40,027 nt of DNA from Caldifarciminota bacterium (GTDB taxonomy: Bacteria > Hydrothermota > Tepidihabitantia > SM23-42), in contig CP070834.1 of NCBI GenBank assembly GCA_020341755.1, positions 1,593,929 to 1,633,955 on the forward strand, in the 5' to 3' direction. The notes under the pieces were generated by a model. The model was given only the letters and a program-made list of their open reading frames with translations, ran no database searches and was not told where the DNA came from. This document shows positions 16,553-23,531 of the stretch, one piece after another. The position numbers were made by a program, and so were the translations under genes. Position 1 is the stretch's first letter. Each line of letters begins with the position of its first letter.

Positions 16553-19500
16553 ATCTCCAGGAGCCTTGAATACTCGGGTTTAAGGCTGAAGAACTGCTGA
16601 TTTTCCTTCTTCAGCTTGAATTTTATATCATCGAATACGAGCAGCGCTTTCTGACCGTAATAACGGGTCTTTTCGACATCCTGCTTTTCGGCACTGATCT
16701 CGGTCATCCGGAACAGTGCATGAGCAACAAGCGGTGGCAATTTAATCGTCTGGGCGACATCCAGTGCTTTTTCTGCATACTCAGCCGAAGCATCCCCATC
16801 TATGAAACTCATCATATAATAACAGGCATACTCTATTTCCCGGTATCCCTTTTCCACCGCGTTCTTCAACGTACTGGTGATGAAATCCCGTGCCCGGTCG
16901 TATTCCTTCAGGTTATAGAATATGCTGGCTTTCTTCAAGTTTATTTCAGACAATAATTTATCTCTGATAAGAAACGAGACCTTATTATCGGCGCGTTGTA
17001 TATACTCATCCGTTTTCTGGGGAGAACTGTCCAGGGAATAGATGATCGCCAGGTCGAGTGCTGATTTTATATATATTTCCGTGTTACCTATTTCATCAGC
17101 CTGTTCGTGACAATCGTGGTACAGCATCCGAGCCTTTTGCAGATTCCAAAGTTGATAATTAATATCTGCGAAAAAATAGGTGAATTGTGTAAGCCATCTT
17201 ATATTATCTTTGGCTATCAACTCGCTGATCCCGTGGTTCAGGTATTCCAGAGCTTGCTCGTAATTGCCGAGATTCTTGTGAAGCTGTGCAAGGTTTATCA
17301 GACACAAAAGCTCACCTTTCTCGTATTCCTGGGCGCGGGCGATATTCCAGCTGAGATTATAGTTCAGGATGCTTTTTTCATATTCATACGTGCACTGGTA
17401 TACTGCTCCGAGATCAGAGTAGAGAACGGACTGCAGGTCGGTCATCTGCTCGTCGCACTGTTCGATGCCATCAAGCAGCTGTTGTTCGGCTTCTGAGAGC
17501 CTGTTCGTCAGCAGGAATGCCACTGCCTGACGTTCCAAGAAACTCACTGTGTCGCGAACATCTTTGGCAGACTGTGCATACTGCAAACCCTCGGTTGCCG
17601 CCTTCTCCAACTTATCAATATCACCTCTGATCTCGTGTATATCCGAAAGATGCAGCAAGACATGGCGGGCTACATCATTACTGATATGAGCACTCTTATG
17701 TTTTACCAGAGCCATTACGTCATTATAATATTTCACTGCCTGATCCAGTGCATACAGATTCTTCGCCTTATCACCGGCAAGACTGAAATAATGGGCGGCT
17801 TTTCCATACCGGTCACACGAACGATAATGATGACCGACATTCTCATAATACTCGGCGAGTTGGTCAGCGTAGAGGTCCTCGTACAGACTTGCGACAAGAT
17901 GATGTATCTCTTTTCGCTTTTTAACCGGCAAAACTGTATAGGCAGCATCCTTCATGAGATTATGACGGAATATATACGAAGGATCCCGACCTTCCTTTGC
18001 CACCAGGATATAGCCTTCTTCAACAAGATAACGCAGCCTCTCTTTCAAGTTCATAGTCGGGAACAGTCCTTCAAGGATGAGATAATTGAAATTGTAACCG
18101 ATGACCGATGCGCAATCGACGATCAGACGGAATTCAGCCGGCAGCGAATCGATCGTCGACATGACCACACCATAGAGATCATCGAGGAATGGAAGTTTTT
18201 GTTCTTTATGAAGAACCCAGCGACCCTCCACCTGGGTTATGAATTTGGTCCGCCTGGTGTTCCTGATGGCCTCGATCGTGAAAAGTGGATTCCCACCAGA
18301 ACTCTTATACAAGAATTCGATGAGATGGTCATCGGCGTTTTTCAGGAAATGCAGTGCTAATTCAGCCGTGGCCTCACGGGAAAGCGGACCAAGATTCACG
18401 CGCGTAACCGGTACCATGATCCTGCTCACGATATCCTTTGGCGCATTGACCAGAACGAACACAACCGGTTGGTTTTTCAATTCTGATGTCAAATAGGTGA
18501 TAAGATAACGGGACATTTCATCGGCTTTGTTGAATTCTTCGAAGATCAATACAAAGGTGCTGTTCTTGCACTCATAGGTAATGAGACTCTTTATGGATGA
18601 AAATATCTCTTCATTTATGGATAGCATTTCAGTATGATTCATTCGCTCCATATCAGACAAGAAGAGATGTTTTAATCCGCGCGCAATAAGCGGCGAGAGC
18701 CCGCGCTCTACCAACATATCGGTTATCCGAACATCGACTGCGTCTTTGGTATCATTATCGCGAAGATTGAAATATTGTTTCAAAAAAAGTTTGAATGGAA
18801 AGTATGCCGACCCCATCTCTGCCGAGCAATGGGTTTCGAAATAGTGGCAGAAACCACATTCACTGAGCCGTGTTTCATAGGCTTCTTTGAGTCTGGTCTT
18901 GCCAATACCCATCTGTCCGGTAATGACGATGAATTTCAAATTTCTTGTATTCGCACTTTCTGTGATATCCATCAATTGCTCAAGTTCCTGTTCGCGACCA
19001 TACAGAGGGATCGCTTGTTTTGATGGAACATCGGGTTTCTCTTTCAGTTCTTTGATTAAGTAGATGTCGATCTTCGCCGTTTTTCCTTTTATGCTGCGTT
19101 CGCCAAGATGATCGACATCAACATATTCCGATACTCTGCTGTACGTGGTCTCGCTCATGAGGATGTCGTTGCGCGGACACATCTCAGCCAGCCGGGCGGC
19201 GGTATTGATGGTATCACCAATGACCGTCAGGAAACGCGGTTTCTCGAGCACGTAGCCAAAGAAGGCACGCCCGGTATTTATGCCAATGGTGAGATCGATC
19301 GATTTCAGCAGGCTCACGCTTTCCCTCTTCTTCTCCCACCACGTCCTAATCTGCCATGCACAGCGAATCGCCCTGAGCGGATCATCACGGTGTGCTTTAG
19401 GCGCTCCAAAAATCCCGAGGATACGTGAATCTGCGGTAATCACGTTCGAGGTGCCGCCGAGTTTGTGGATGAGCCCGGACATGTATGACATGCACTCATG

Positions 19501-19722
19501 AACGATGAGCAAAGCTTCATCATGAGCAACATCATCCATAAGGCTCTCGAATCCGATGCAATCTATGAACAATACCGAGAGAATCCGTGCCTCTCCGCCC
19601 CAGAATTGGAGGCGATCGGTCACGGCTTCGGAAGTGCGGGACGCGGTCATGTGGGACCCGCAGTAGCAGCAATATGTCGGGTCGGCAACGGTCATTTCTT
19701 TTTCACAAACATGGCATCTCAT
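16549..19722 (-). CDS. Zinc ribbon - class III cyclase domain - AAA ATPase - TPR signalling protein
   Basis: This 1057-residue cytoplasmic protein reads in order: zinc ribbon (C3, C6, C18, C21), class III adenylate/guanylate cyclase domain (about 44-225), AAA_16/STAND-like ATPase (from GREQELEQL at 242; Walker A GQMGIGKT at 269-276; Walker B-like FVLIFEEF), and a long TPR array (about 620-1040). In the cyclase domain D54 (FIDCIGFE) and D98 (ITADSRILGIFG) bind metal, and D170, N173 and R177 (VIGDTINTAARL) are intact, but the usual substrate lysine is Val94. The architecture is known in many bacteria as a signal-sensing ATPase-cyclase; its ligand is unknown. First large gene of the three-gene operon. 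Confidence 0.9.
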   Translation of the reverse strand: MRCHVCEKEMTVADPTYCCYCGSHMTASRTSEAVTDRLQFWGGEARILSVLFIDCIGFESLMDDVAHDEALLIVHECMSYMSGLIHKLGGTSNVITADSRILGIFGAPKAHRDDPLRAIRCAWQIRTWWEKKRESVSLLKSIDLTIGINTGRAFFGYVLEKPRFLTVIGDTINTAARLAEMCPRNDILMSETTYSRVSEYVDVDHLGERSIKGKTAKIDIYLIKELKEKPDVPSKQAIPLYGREQELEQLMDITESANTRNLKFIVITGQMGIGKTRLKEAYETRLSECGFCHYFETHCSAEMGSAYFPFKLFLKQYFNLRDNDTKDAVDVRITDMLVERGLSPLIARGLKHLFLSDMERMNHTEMLSINEEIFSSIKSLITYECKNSTFVLIFEEFNKADEMSRYLITYLTSELKNQPVVFVLVNAPKDIVSRIMVPVTRVNLGPLSREATAELALHFLKNADDHLIEFLYKSSGGNPLFTIEAIRNTRRTKFITQVEGRWVLHKEQKLPFLDDLYGVVMSTIDSLPAEFRLIVDCASVIGYNFNYLILEGLFPTMNLKERLRYLVEEGYILVAKEGRDPSYIFRHNLMKDAAYTVLPVKKRKEIHHLVASLYEDLYADQLAEYYENVGHHYRSCDRYGKAAHYFSLAGDKAKNLYALDQAVKYYNDVMALVKHKSAHISNDVARHVLLHLSDIHEIRGDIDKLEKAATEGLQYAQSAKDVRDTVSFLERQAVAFLLTNRLSEAEQQLLDGIEQCDEQMTDLQSVLYSDLGAVYQCTYEYEKSILNYNLSWNIARAQEYEKGELLCLINLAQLHKNLGNYEQALEYLNHGISELIAKDNIRWLTQFTYFFADINYQLWNLQKARMLYHDCHEQADEIGNTEIYIKSALDLAIIYSLDSSPQKTDEYIQRADNKVSFLIRDKLLSEINLKKASIFYNLKEYDRARDFITSTLKNAVEKGYREIEYACYYMMSFIDGDASAEYAEKALDVAQTIKLPPLVAHALFRMTEISAEKQDVEKTRYYGQKALLVFDDIKFKLKKENQQFFSLKPEYSRLLEM

Positions 19723-19799
19723 ATTCGTTCCGGGTTAGTATCGAACCATATAATATAAGAAAGAAGTACAATGCAGAAAGGAGTAATATCATTCAACAT
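19719..19799 (-). CDS. Possible 26-codon leader ORF before the cyclase operon
   Basis: An ATG at 19799-19797 opens 26 codons ending in TGA at 19721-19719, which overlaps the ATG of the 1057-residue gene as ATGA, the same coupling style used inside the operon. The predicted peptide has a hydrophobic core (FCIVLLSYIIWF) and a polar end. It starts about seven bases after the expected transcription start, fitting this genome's habit of very short leaders. It would explain why a strong promoter sits some 90 bases before the main start. No Shine-Dalgarno site and no homology evidence; it may be chance. Confidence 0.35.
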   Translation of the reverse strand: MLNDITPFCIVLLSYIIWFDTNPERI

Positions 19800-19813
19800 G
19801 CAAAACACTAATT

Positions 19814-19841
19814 ATTATAAAGAGATACATTAAGTTGTCAA
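19814..19841 (-). promoter_or_regulatory. Promoter of the cyclase-HEAT operon
   Basis: On the minus strand, TTGACA (19841-19836), 16-base spacer, TATAAT (19819-19814), all consensus. Transcription should start near 19807, leaving about 85 bases before the large gene. Confidence 0.8.
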
Positions 19842-19934
19842 GATTTTATGCTCATTTTGAGCAGGGATTAAGTCCTCCGCGGTACACGCTCTGCATGGCC
19901 GCCGGATTGCCTGCATGATGGCATGTATTCTATG

Positions 19935-19963
19935 TTGATACCGACATCTTTTTCCAGTATAAT
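19935..19963 (+). promoter_or_regulatory. Leaderless promoter of rlmN-acyP
   Basis: TTGATA (19935-19940), 17-base spacer and TATAAT (19958-19963); the GTG start at 19969 follows after exactly six bases. A nearer ATG at 19965 is in a frame that stops within seven codons, which supports the GTG. Confidence 0.8.
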
Positions 19964-19968
19964 TATGA

Positions 19969-21009
19969 GTGAAGCACAACCTTAAAGGCACATCGCTTGC
20001 CCAGATGCGGCAGTTAATGACCGACCATGGTCATGCTCCGTACCGGGGTGATCAAATATTCCAGTGGATATGGCAGAAGCACGCCCATGGCTTCACGGTC
20101 ATGACCAATCTCTCGAAAGACATCCGTGTACTGTTTGCCGAGCAGTACCGTATCTGTGGTTTGACCGTATCCGATACCATATCCAGTCAGGACGGTGCCG
20201 TGAAATACATGATGACGACAGAAGACAATCATACCATAGAAACCGTCTTCATCACCGAAGAAAAACGGACCACCGTGTGCGTGTCCACACAGGTGGGCTG
20301 TCCGCTGAACTGTTCATTCTGCGCTACCGGGCTCATGGGTTTTACCCGAAACCTGCGCGCATATGAAATTGCCGATCAGGTACGAACGGTTCAGGAAAAA
20401 ACAGGGGCCAGGATCACGAATATCGTGCTCATGGGTATGGGTGAACCCCTGCTCAATGTTCAGGAAGTACTTGCTGCCCTCGAAATCTGCTGCGCGCCCA
20501 ATGGACTCGGGATCAGCCAGCGGCATACCACGCTTTCCACTGCAGGCATTATCGATGGTATGAAGACCTTGCTGGCATCGTCCCTCAAGGTCAAACTGGC
20601 GGTTTCGCTCAATTTCCCGGATGTCAAGATGAGAACCCAAATGATGCCGGTCACGAAAAGTAATCCCCTCGCTGAGGTCCTGAACCTCGCCCGGGCATAT
20701 TCCATACGGAAAAGCATGGTCACGTTCGAATACGTACTCATCGATCGCATCAATGACCGCATCCAGGATGCGCGCTTGTTGTTGAGGCTGATCAAGGGGA
20801 TACGCTCCAAGATAAATCTCATCCCCTACAATCCTCACCCGCGACTTCCATATCGCCGACCCGATGAAGCGAGGATCGCGAGATTCCATGAATATCTTCT
20901 TGACTCACCGCATACCGTTACCCTTCGCAGATCCAAGGGTCAGGAGATCATGGCAGCCTGCGGGCAGCTCTGCCATTTGCTCGTGCACAGCACCGAGGCA
21001 GTATCATGA
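19969..21009 (+). CDS. rlmN: 23S rRNA (adenine-2503) / tRNA (adenine-37) methyltransferase RlmN
   Basis: Radical-SAM enzyme that methylates C2 of adenine 2503 in 23S rRNA and adenine 37 in some tRNAs. The 346-residue length is typical. The iron-sulfur cysteines are C111, C115 and C118 (GCPLNCSFCATG). The two further cysteines used in the RlmN mechanism are also present: C104 (TVCVSTQ) and C331 (AACGQLC). MGMGEPLLN, the SAM-binding GGEP-like element, follows. Cfr resistance enzymes share the fold, but AACGQL and the context favour the housekeeping RlmN. The stop overlaps the acyP start by four bases. Confidence 0.95.
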   Translation: MKHNLKGTSLAQMRQLMTDHGHAPYRGDQIFQWIWQKHAHGFTVMTNLSKDIRVLFAEQYRICGLTVSDTISSQDGAVKYMMTTEDNHTIETVFITEEKRTTVCVSTQVGCPLNCSFCATGLMGFTRNLRAYEIADQVRTVQEKTGARITNIVLMGMGEPLLNVQEVLAALEICCAPNGLGISQRHTTLSTAGIIDGMKTLLASSLKVKLAVSLNFPDVKMRTQMMPVTKSNPLAEVLNLARAYSIRKSMVTFEYVLIDRINDRIQDARLLLRLIKGIRSKINLIPYNPHPRLPYRRPDEARIARFHEYLLDSPHTVTLRRSKGQEIMAACGQLCHLLVHSTEAVS

Positions 21010-21287
21010 ACGAACAAAAACAGGTACATGTATGGGTCAGCGGTATCGTGCAGGGAGTATTCTTCCGCGCCCATACCCGGCAGGTCGCACAGAGCCTGCA
21101 CGTGTCCGGATGGGTGCGTAATCTTCATGACGGGAGGGTGGAGATCACCGCACAGGGCACACAGGATGCCCTGGAGCGATTCGTCGAGTGGTGTCATCAC
21201 GGACCATCCATGTCCCGCGTTGATAAAATCGATGTACGATGGGAAGATGTTACCCAAACCTTTGATGACTTTGAAATCAGGTATTGA
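21006..21287 (+). CDS. acyP: Acylphosphatase
   Basis: Hydrolyses carboxyl-phosphate bonds such as those of acetyl phosphate or carbamoyl phosphate; its cellular role is unclear. The 93-residue product is the standard size, with the signature VSGIVQGVFFRAHTRQVA (11-28, phosphate-binding R21) and GWVRNLHDGRVEI (catalytic Asn at about 39). It overlaps the end of rlmN by four bases, so the two are translationally coupled. It converges with the redox operon, with 26 bases between the stop codons. Confidence 0.93.
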   Translation: MNEQKQVHVWVSGIVQGVFFRAHTRQVAQSLHVSGWVRNLHDGRVEITAQGTQDALERFVEWCHHGPSMSRVDKIDVRWEDVTQTFDDFEIRY

Positions 21288-21313
21288 ACGGGAAACCGGA
21301 ATACTTTAGCGTT

Positions 21314-22714
21314 TTACCATTTCCCGGTCATGAGGTATTCATGCATTGAGCGGGCAGCTACCCGACCATCGCCCATCGCCAGGATAACGGTCGCACCGCC
21401 GCGGACCACGTCTCCGCCTGCCCAGCATCGTGGTTTCGAGGTCTTACCGGTCTCGGGATCGGCTTCGATATTCCCCCATTTGCCGACTTTGAGATCCGGT
21501 GTGGTCTGGGGAATGAGCGGATTCGGGCTCTGACCGATCGCACAGACTACAGTGTCGACCGGCGTGACGAAATTCGAACCGTCAATCGGCACTGGCCGTC
21601 TTCTTCCCGATGCATCGGGTTCGCCCAACTCCATTTTTATACATTCCATCTCTTTCACCCAGGATTTCTTATCACCGATGTATTTTATCGGGAGGGTGAG
21701 TATGTCGAAGATGATCCCTTCACCTTCAGCATGATGTATCTCTTCAAGCCGCGCCGGCATTTCTTTGTGCGAGCGCCGGTACACGATGTGAACTTGTTCG
21801 GCACCGAGACGCAATGCGGTCCGGGCGCAGTCCATTGCTACATTCCCGCCGCCGATGACCGCTACACTCTTGCCGCGCACGATTGGTGTATCGTATTCGG
21901 GAAAGAGATATGCCTTCATCAAATTGGCACGGGTGAGATATTCGTTCGCCGAGTATACACCGTTGAGATTCTCGCCAGGTATGTTCATGAACCAGGGCAG
22001 ACCAGCGCCGGTTCCGATATACACAACATCGTAGCTCTCGAGGAGCTGGTCGATCGTGGCTGTCTTGCCCACGACAAAATCCAGCACCAGTTTTACACCG
22101 CATTCTATCAGATAATCGACTTCCCGATATACGATTGCCTTGGGCAACCGGAATTCAGGGATACCGTAGACCAGCACACCGCCCGGTTCATGTAATGCCT
22201 CGAACATGGTCACCGCATGCCCCAGTTTGATAAGATCTCCGGCAACGGTCAAACCACCCGGACCGCTGCCGATGATGGCAACCTTTTTTCCGGTTTGTGA
22301 GGGGATTTTAGGGACTGACATACTTCCCTGCGCTCTTTCCCAGTCAGCGGCAAAACGTTCCAGACGCCCGATCGCCACCGGTTCATATTTTTTCGTCAGC
22401 ACGCAGACCTTTTCACACTGGTCCTCCTGAGGACAGACCCTGCCGCAGACCGCAGGGAGTATATTTTTCTCCTTTAATCTGTCGATCGCCGCTTGAAAAT
22501 CCCCCTTCGCGATAAAATCAATGAAGCCCGGAATGTCGATCTCAACCGGACAGCCCTGTATGCATGTCGGCCTCTTGCACTGTAGACAGCGGCTGGCTTC
22601 CTGCATCGCTTCTTTTTCGCTGTACCCGTATGGGACCTCGGCATAATTCCTGATACGCTCTTTTGCCGGTTGTTCGCGCATCGGGATCTTTGTTGGCTGT
22701 ATCTTCTTAGCCAT
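21314..22714 (-). CDS. nfnB: NfnB-type large flavoprotein subunit (glutamate-synthase small-subunit family)
   Basis: Family member with two [4Fe-4S] clusters, FAD and an NADP(H) site. The N-terminal cysteines CLQCKRPTCIQGCP and CGRVCPQEDQCEKVC (about 45-110) hold the clusters. VAIIGSGPGGLTVAGDLIKL binds FAD, and VAVIGGGNVAMDCARTALRL followed by VYRRSHKEMPA binds NADP(H). Because nfnA lies directly upstream and there is no glutamate synthase large subunit, NfnB of the ferredoxin:NADP+ oxidoreductase is preferred over GltD. The ATG at 22714 overlaps nfnA by eight bases; a GTG at 22723 is also possible. Length (466 residues) fits Nfn large subunits. Confidence 0.9.
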   Translation of the reverse strand: MAKKIQPTKIPMREQPAKERIRNYAEVPYGYSEKEAMQEASRCLQCKRPTCIQGCPVEIDIPGFIDFIAKGDFQAAIDRLKEKNILPAVCGRVCPQEDQCEKVCVLTKKYEPVAIGRLERFAADWERAQGSMSVPKIPSQTGKKVAIIGSGPGGLTVAGDLIKLGHAVTMFEALHEPGGVLVYGIPEFRLPKAIVYREVDYLIECGVKLVLDFVVGKTATIDQLLESYDVVYIGTGAGLPWFMNIPGENLNGVYSANEYLTRANLMKAYLFPEYDTPIVRGKSVAVIGGGNVAMDCARTALRLGAEQVHIVYRRSHKEMPARLEEIHHAEGEGIIFDILTLPIKYIGDKKSWVKEMECIKMELGEPDASGRRRPVPIDGSNFVTPVDTVVCAIGQSPNPLIPQTTPDLKVGKWGNIEADPETGKTSKPRCWAGGDVVRGGATVILAMGDGRVAARSMHEYLMTGKW

Positions 22715-23531
22715 ATCGCTCACACTCGTAAAAACTCAAGGAATATACCTCTTCTCGGATATATATCTTACGCCGGGACAGTAGATTATCCCAATCGACC
22801 TGATGACCGTCGAATTCAGGACCATCGACGCAGCCGAACTTGGTCTCTCCGTTAATGGTGACCCGGCATACTCCGCACATACCCGTTGCATCGACCATGA
22901 TTGGATTCAAGCCCACGATCGTCTTGATGCCGAAGGGACGCGTGGTCTCACTTGCCAAGTAGGTCAGATAGGTACAGCCCTGTACGTACACCAGATCGAC
23001 TTTACTCTTCTTCAGATGTTCAACGAGAAAATCATTGATATGTCCCCTGACACCCCTGGTACCGTCGCGGGTTATTTCATACAACTCATCGCTGTGTTCC
23101 TTCAACCTCTCGCGCCAGTACAACAGGAAATCACTGCGTGCTTCAATGATGGTTGTCACATGGTTCTTATTTGCCTTGAACATCCTGAGCACCGGGTTGA
23201 GGGCACCGATACCGTAACAGCCGCCGATACAGACGATCTTCTTGCCCTCTGATTTTTCAGTCGGCTTTCCCAGCGGTCCGGCAAGGGTGGCGATTTCATC
23301 TCCGGGTTTCAATGCTGCTAACTTACTCGTGGAGGTGCCCACTTCCATGAAAACCATACTGACGCTTCGCTCGTCCCAGTCAACAAGATTCAGAGGAATA
23401 CGTTCACCTTTCTCATCGGCCCGTACTACCACAAATTCACCGGCATGGGCGTTCTTGTGAATATGCTCGGTTTCAACAACCAGCAAATGTATGTTCGGGA
23501 CGATCTGTTTTCTTTCTATGACTTTATACAT
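22707..23531 (-). CDS. nfnA: NfnA-type FAD/NAD-binding subunit
   Basis: The 274-residue product belongs to the ferredoxin-NADP reductase-like family that includes NfnA, SudB and PyrK. It has the FAD-binding barrel (IPLNLVDWDERSVSMVFME), a nucleotide-binding half beginning KKIVCIGGCYGIGALNPVLR, and a C-terminal [2Fe-2S] site, DATGMCGVCRVTINGETKFG with a further Cys in GCVDGPEFDG. NfnA-NfnB enzymes couple NADH and reduced ferredoxin to NADP+ reduction by flavin-based bifurcation or confurcation. It overlaps the NuoG-like gene by 16 bases and nfnB by eight, so the three are tightly coupled. Confidence 0.92.
   Translation of the reverse strand: MYKVIERKQIVPNIHLLVVETEHIHKNAHAGEFVVVRADEKGERIPLNLVDWDERSVSMVFMEVGTSTSKLAALKPGDEIATLAGPLGKPTEKSEGKKIVCIGGCYGIGALNPVLRMFKANKNHVTTIIEARSDFLLYWRERLKEHSDELYEITRDGTRGVRGHINDFLVEHLKKSKVDLVYVQGCTYLTYLASETTRPFGIKTIVGLNPIMVDATGMCGVCRVTINGETKFGCVDGPEFDGHQVDWDNLLSRRKIYIREEVYSLSFYECERYG

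Noticed and set aside
21289-21326. Inverted repeat CGGGAAA / TTTCCCG between acyP and nfnB as a terminator
   Set aside because: Seven-base stem but a 24-base loop and no U-run on either strand; too weak to call.
21314-22714. Glutamate synthase small subunit
   Set aside because: No large subunit is nearby and an NfnA partner overlaps it, so NfnB is the better reading.
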